A stretch of 15,975 nucleotides of DNA from Acidaminococcus sp. CAG:917 (GTDB lineage: Bacteria > Bacillota > Clostridia > Christensenellales > CAG-917), in NCBI GenBank assembly GCA_000437555.1, contig FR901027.1, positions 1 to 15,975 on the forward strand. Direction: 5' to 3'. Below, in pieces: positions 12,446 through 15,975 of this stretch. The notes beneath the pieces were generated by a model. It made no database searches. It saw only the letters and a list, made by a program, of their open reading frames with translations, and was not told the origin of the DNA. Each line of letters begins with the position of its first letter. The first letter of the stretch is position 1. Both the position numbers and the translations under genes were made by a program.

Positions 12446-15028
12446 TTACTTTATGACAAAACCGTCCTTTGTATAATCGACCGTAACGGTAGCGCCGTCC
12501 TCGAGATTGCCTTCCAAAATCTTTCTTGCAAGCAAGTTTTCGATATTGGTCTGAATATATCTCTTTAAAGGTCTGGCGCCGAAGTTAACGTCATAGCCTC
12601 CCTCTACCACCTTACCCAAAGCCGCGTCCGTAACCTTGAGGTTGAGATTTTGGTCTTTGAGTCTTGCGGCGAGTTTATCGATAAGAAGCGAAGCGATTTT
12701 CGAGATTTCTTCTTTCTTAAGCGGTTTAAAGAGCACGATTTCGTCGAGTCTGTTCAAAAACTCCGGTCTGAAGTTTTGTTTCAGCATTCTGTCAATCTCC
12801 GCCTTTGCCGTATCCGACACGTCGCCGTTTTCCGATATCGAATCGAGGATAAGGCTGCTGCCGAGGTTGGACGTCAAAATGATAACCGTGTTTTTAAAGT
12901 CCACCGTCCTGCCCTGCGAATCGGTTATTCTGCCGTCGTCAAGCACCTGAAGCAAAATGTTGAAGACGTCGGGGTGCGCCTTTTCGATTTCGTCGAAAAG
13001 TATGACGCTATACGGTTTACGCCTTACCGCCTCGGTAAGTTGTCCGCCCTCGTCATAGCCGACGTATCCCGGAGGTGCGCCTATAAGACGTGAAACGGAG
13101 AATTTTTCCATATACTCTGTCATATCTATACGCACGATGTTCTTTTCGTCGTCAAACAGGTTTTGCGACAAGGTCTTTGCAAGTTCCGTTTTGCCTACGC
13201 CCGTAGGTCCCAAAAAGAGGAACGAGCCGATAGGTCTGTTTTCGTCTGCGATTTTCGCTCTGCTTCTTAAGATTGCTTCCGCCACTTTGTCGACCGCCTC
13301 GTCCTGACCGACGACACGTTTGTGAAGTTCGTCGGAAAGATGAAGCAGTTTTTCCTTTTCGCCTTCCATAAGTTTGGATACGGGAATACCTGTCCACTTT
13401 GCCACAATCGACGAAATTTCCTCTGCCGTCACTTCGTCACGAAGCAATTTTTTCTTTTTGTCGTCGCCGCTCTTTTTGTCGGCGTTTTTAAGTTCTTCAT
13501 TGAGTTTGGGAAGCTCGCCGTATTGAATTTCCGCAGCTCTCGCATAATCGAAATTACGCTTTGCGTTTTCCATTTCCTGCGTCTTTTTTTCAATCTCGGC
13601 TTTGATTCCCTGAACGCCGGTTATACCTTTCTTTTCGGCGTCCCACTGCGCCTTCATCTTTTCGAACTTATCCTTGTTCTTTTTAAGTTCCTCTTTAAGT
13701 TTTGCAAGACGCTCTACGCTCAGTTTATCCGTCTCCTTAGAAAGAGCCATTTCTTCGATTTCAAGCTGAATTATCTTTCTCGATATGACGTCCATTTCAA
13801 GCGGCATACTGTCGATTTCCGTTCTTATGAGGGCGCACGCCTCGTCCACGAGGTCGATTGCCTTATCGGGCAGGAATCTATCGGTTATATACCTGTTTGA
13901 AAGCGTTGCCGCCGCTACGAGAGCTTCGTCGTGAATTCTGACGCCGTGATAAATTTCGTATCTCTCTTTTAAACCTCTCAGTATCGCAATGGTGTCCTCC
14001 ACCGTAGGCTCGTCCACCATAACGGGCTGAAATCTTCTCTCTAAGGCGGCGTCCTTTTCGATATACTTGCGGTATTCGTCTAAAGTCGTCGCGCCTATAC
14101 AGTGAAGTTCACCCCTTGCCAGCATAGGCTTTAAAAGGTTGCCTGCGTCCATACTGCCTTCCGTCTTACCCGCTCCGACAATAGTGTGAAGCTCGTCGAT
14201 AAAGAGCAGAATTTCGCCCTCTTTGCTTTTGACTTCGTTCAAGACGGCTTTGAGTCTTTCCTCAAACTCGCCCCTGTATTTCGCGCCTGCGATGAGTGCG
14301 CCCATATCGAGAGCGATGAGCTTTTTATCCTTCAAGCCTTCGGGCACGTCACCGCGAACAATACGCTGAGCAAGTCCCTCCGCGATAGCCGTTTTACCTA
14401 CGCCCGGCTCGCCGATTAATACAGGATTGTTTTTAGTCTTACGGCTAAGTATTCTGATTACGTTTCTTATCTCGTCGTCACGACCTATAACGGGGTCTAA
14501 CTTTCCGTCTTTGGCCTTTTCGACAAGGTCTGTTCCGTATTTGGACAAAGCCTCGAAATTTTCTTCGGCGCTGTCCGATGTATTAGGTGTGATTTTCATT
14601 TTCTTTACCTCCCCGATATATTTATTTAAATCTACGTTATAGTTTGTAAATATTGTCTTTAACTGTCCGCTCGCTTTTGAGATTAAGACCTCGAATATGG
14701 TTTCCGTTCCCACAAACGAGTCGCCGTCCTTTTGCGCCTTTTTCTCCGCCGCAGTCAGAATATCCTGCACGGCGCCGTCGACGTAAAAGTTGTCGCCTGC
14801 AAGTTTGGTTACAGGCAATTTTTTTATTTGCTTTTCAAGTTCGGATATAAGTCCTTTTGTATCGGCTCCCGTCTTTTGAAGCGCCTTAAGACAGATGCTG
14901 TCCTCTGCCGTAAGCAGAGCATAAGCTAAGTGTTCGGGGCTTATCTGATTGGAGCCGTTTTCTTTTGCCTTATCCTGAGCCGCCTTTAAACTTTCAAGCG
15001 ACTTTCTGGTAAATTTTTCGATATCCAT
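12446..15028 (-). CDS. clpB: ATP-dependent disaggregase chaperone ClpB
   Basis: Hexameric AAA+ chaperone that, with the DnaK system, pulls proteins out of aggregates after heat stress. The 860 residues are family-typical. Domains in order: Clp_N repeats (about 4-145, with [11 protein letters not shown]), AAA1 with Walker A GEPGVGKT (206-213) and Walker B LLFIDE (274-279), the coiled-coil M domain (about 405-525, rich in K/E) that separates ClpB from ClpC/ClpA, AAA2 with GPTGVGKT (607-614), the pore loop GYVGYDEGG and the Walker B VILFDE, then the ClpB-type C-terminal domain with [12 protein letters not shown]. There is no ClpP-binding IGF/L loop. I choose ATG 15026-15028, 8 bp from GGAGG. The in-frame TTG 6 bp upstream is too close to that site. 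No CIRCE or CtsR operator is visible. The nearest promoter lies before the upstream ribbon-helix-helix gene. Confidence 0.98.
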   Translation of the reverse strand: MDIEKFTRKSLESLKAAQDKAKENGSNQISPEHLAYALLTAEDSICLKALQKTGADTKGLISELEKQIKKLPVTKLAGDNFYVDGAVQDILTAAEKKAQKDGDSFVGTETIFEVLISKASGQLKTIFTNYNVDLNKYIGEVKKMKITPNTSDSAEENFEALSKYGTDLVEKAKDGKLDPVIGRDDEIRNVIRILSRKTKNNPVLIGEPGVGKTAIAEGLAQRIVRGDVPEGLKDKKLIALDMGALIAGAKYRGEFEERLKAVLNEVKSKEGEILLFIDELHTIVGAGKTEGSMDAGNLLKPMLARGELHCIGATTLDEYRKYIEKDAALERRFQPVMVDEPTVEDTIAILRGLKERYEIYHGVRIHDEALVAAATLSNRYITDRFLPDKAIDLVDEACALIRTEIDSMPLEMDVISRKIIQLEIEEMALSKETDKLSVERLAKLKEELKKNKDKFEKMKAQWDAEKKGITGVQGIKAEIEKKTQEMENAKRNFDYARAAEIQYGELPKLNEELKNADKKSGDDKKKKLLRDEVTAEEISSIVAKWTGIPVSKLMEGEKEKLLHLSDELHKRVVGQDEAVDKVAEAILRSRAKIADENRPIGSFLFLGPTGVGKTELAKTLSQNLFDDEKNIVRIDMTEYMEKFSVSRLIGAPPGYVGYDEGGQLTEAVRRKPYSVILFDEIEKAHPDVFNILLQVLDDGRITDSQGRTVDFKNTVIILTSNLGSSLILDSISENGDVSDTAKAEIDRMLKQNFRPEFLNRLDEIVLFKPLKKEEISKIASLLIDKLAARLKDQNLNLKVTDAALGKVVEGGYDVNFGARPLKRYIQTNIENLLARKILEGNLEDGATVTVDYTKDGFVIK

Positions 15029-15036
15029 AGTCAATA

Positions 15037-15041
15037 CCTCC
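15037..15041 (-). promoter_or_regulatory. Ribosome binding site that fixes the clpB start
   Basis: GGAGG on the minus strand lies 8 bp before ATG 15028 but only 2 bp before the alternative TTG at 15034, which supports the ATG. Confidence 0.8.
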
Positions 15042-15096
15042 TTTTTTAGGTATGTTAAATCAGACCTTTAAGGCCGCACGGTTGTAGTGATAGGTT

Positions 15097-15732
15097 TCAG
15101 ATTAGCTGATTTTGGACGTAAACGCTGTCCTTGTAAAATTTCTCGACGTCCTCTTTTGAAGAAAGTTTACCCGAAGCATAATCTTTAAGCGCCTTATCGA
15201 ACAAGCGGACGTATCTGCCTATTGCCTGCGAAATATATATTATGCTAAACGAAACGTTTTCCGGCAAAACGAACGTCCTTTGAAACTTGTTGCCGTCTTT
15301 GACGTATCCTATGACGTCGTGACAGAGCTCGGATTCTATCGACATCCAAAGATTGATAAAGTCGTCAATCCTTTCGGTCAATTCTTCGCTGGTAGTCCTC
15401 CACTGCACCTTTAAAACGCCGATTGCCCTTTCCATAGCCTTGCCGAGTTCGAGCTCGTATTTTACGGTAGGCTTATACTTATAATCAAGCGACGTCTTAA
15501 GCGCCATAGACCTGCTGTTCGACGGAAGAAGCGCCTCGAAGTATCCGCCGAGTATTTTGTCAAGCTCGGCAAAAATACTTCTCATCTGCTGTTGCGGGGT
15601 TTCGACTTGTAAATATTCCGCCAAAATCTCGTTTATGAGATTGCTTCTGTTCGTCCCGCGTCGGTTAGCTTCACTGTCGACCGCCGCGACTACGTTGTCC
15701 GACAAAATCAAGCTGTATAACGATTTACTCAT
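15097..15732 (-). CDS. Ribbon-helix-helix (CopG/Arc-like) N-terminal protein with unknown C-terminal domain
   Basis: A 211-residue protein whose first ~43 residues fit a ribbon-helix-helix DNA-binding fold: a short beta strand (KSLYSLILS, 3-11), helix 1 (DNVVAAVDSEANRRG, 12-26) and helix 2 after the turn (NRSNLINEILAEYLQ, 28-42). The N-R-S-N-L-I turn is a hallmark of such domains. The remaining ~165 residues are probably mostly helical and match no family I can name. They include YKYKPTVKYELELGKAMERAIGVL (84-107) and a segment with W111 and W129. No toxin motif is seen. ATG 15730-15732 is preceded by AGGAGG (15738-15743) at 5 bp. clpB follows 68 bp downstream with no terminator between, so the two are probably co-transcribed. 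It may be an autoregulator or a clpB regulator, which is inference. Confidence 0.85.
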   Translation of the reverse strand: MSKSLYSLILSDNVVAAVDSEANRRGTNRSNLINEILAEYLQVETPQQQMRSIFAELDKILGGYFEALLPSNSRSMALKTSLDYKYKPTVKYELELGKAMERAIGVLKVQWRTTSEELTERIDDFINLWMSIESELCHDVIGYVKDGNKFQRTFVLPENVSFSIIYISQAIGRYVRLFDKALKDYASGKLSSKEDVEKFYKDSVYVQNQLI

Positions 15733-15759
15733 CCAAACCTCCTTTTTATTGACAATGAC

Positions 15760-15788
15760 AGCATACTACCTTTAAAAACTTTTGTCAA
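15760..15788 (-). promoter_or_regulatory. Promoter before the ribbon-helix-helix gene and clpB
   Basis: On the minus strand, a perfect TTGACA (15783-15788), a 17-bp spacer and TATGCT (15760-15765, 4 of 6 matches) form a sigma-A type promoter. It is flanked by an inverted pair, TTGTCAA at 15782-15788 and TTGACAA at 15749-15755, whose centres are 33 bp apart, about three helical turns. A dimeric regulator such as the encoded ribbon-helix-helix protein could bind there. The pair partly reflects the -35 box itself. Confidence 0.55.
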
Positions 15789-15843
15789 GTTTTTTATATA
15801 ATTTTCTTTTCAAATTTTTAAAATATTTTTTTATTTTTCCCAT
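15772..15843 (-). CDS. Possible 23-residue basic amphipathic peptide
   Basis: ATG (15841-15843) opens a 23-codon frame ending in TAA. It is preceded by CGGAGGTG, an excellent ribosome binding site, with GGAGG 6 bp from the ATG. The peptide begins MGKIKKYFKN and ends KKLDKSF. Ten of 23 residues are K or R and only one is acidic. Hydrophobic residues fall at 4, 7, 8, 11, 15, 19 and 23, the spacing of one face of an alpha helix. It could be a membrane-active or nucleic-acid-binding peptide, or a leader peptide. Its 3' end contains the -35 box of the next gene. Against it: the stretch is very AT-rich, so lysine codons arise easily by chance, and no clear promoter is seen upstream. Confidence 0.4.
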   Translation of the reverse strand: MGKIKKYFKNLKRKLYKKLDKSF

Positions 15844-15975
15844 AAAGCACCTCCGAAATTATTATTTGCAAAATTTCATTTATTAAAGATATTTTCTTTT
15901 CCGACCCTATCAATCCAAGTTGAACGTTTTTCAGTTTAACCGAAAGGGCTATATTTAGCTTTTAAATAAAAAACC
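15844..15975. other. AT-rich upstream stretch at the window end
   Basis: Apart from the ribosome binding site of the possible small peptide (CGGAGG on the minus strand, at about 15850-15855), I see no gene, clear promoter or terminator in these 132 bp. A weak TTGATA at about 15918-15923 on the minus strand has no good -10 partner. Confidence 0.5.

Noticed and set aside
13322..13900. Long plus-strand frame antisense to clpB
   Set aside because: It is a shadow of the clpB reading frame with no ribosome binding site or recognisable domain. Other long antisense frames over der, RNase J, the aminotransferase and the nucleotidyltransferase were discarded for the same reason.
15029..15034. TTG start two codons upstream for ClpB
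   Set aside because: Only 2 bp from GGAGG. ATG at 15028 has 8-bp spacing and fits the family N-terminus.
15035..15096. CIRCE or CtsR heat-shock operator, or a terminator, before clpB
   Set aside because: No TTAGCACTC/GAGTGCTAA and no GGTCAAA direct repeats are present. The small GGCCT-TAA-AGGTC stem is short and lacks a U-tract.

Overview
The window looks like chromosomal DNA from a low-to-moderate G+C member of the Bacillota (Clostridia-like). The grounds are a ribonuclease J gene, a DUF512-type radical SAM gene overlapping der, strong GGAGG ribosome binding sites, consensus-like TTGACA/TATAAT promoters, AT-rich intergenic gaps and U-tract terminators. It is mostly housekeeping sequence. 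I see no rRNA, tRNA, CRISPR array, transposase, phage gene or other clear sign of a mobile element. A species cannot be named from the sequence alone.

Layout, left to right. Positions 1-224 hold a non-coding, comparatively GC-rich stretch with two hairpins. A leftward block follows: a class Ic aminotransferase (225-1505), then a tight leftward operon transcribed from about 6905 down to 1576 in the order RNase J, an unrecognised protein with a degenerate GT28-like glycosyltransferase fold, a DUF512/PDZ radical SAM protein, and the ribosome-assembly GTPase Der. The junctions in this operon are 0 bp, 1 bp and a 4-bp overlap, so translation is probably coupled. A separate leftward sugar-nucleotidyltransferase gene (7038-7733) has its own terminator. 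Divergent from it, serC and serA (7865-10047) form a two-gene operon for serine synthesis from 3-phosphoglycerate, ending at a bidirectional terminator. A leftward lipid (diacylglycerol-type) kinase gene (10359-11240) converges on the same terminator. Its promoter predicts an mRNA that starts at or next to the start codon. Divergent from it is an MgtC/SapB-family membrane protein gene (11502-12179) with a near-perfect promoter. It converges on clpB (12446-15028, leftward) across a 266-bp gap that holds a 16-bp-stem bidirectional terminator and three separate small tandem duplications. Just upstream of clpB, in the same direction and with no terminator between them, is a gene for an N-terminal ribbon-helix-helix protein (15097-15732). 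Upstream of that is a possible 23-codon gene for a very basic amphipathic peptide with an excellent ribosome binding site.

No obviously new multi-gene system stands out. The points most worth following are the catalytically degenerate GT28-like protein embedded in the RNase J/Der operon, the ribbon-helix-helix/clpB pair with its upstream small peptide, SerA with a shrunken C-terminal ACT domain, and the possibly leaderless lipid kinase transcript. Promoters and operators are by-eye assignments. All family assignments rest on motifs read directly, not on database searches.
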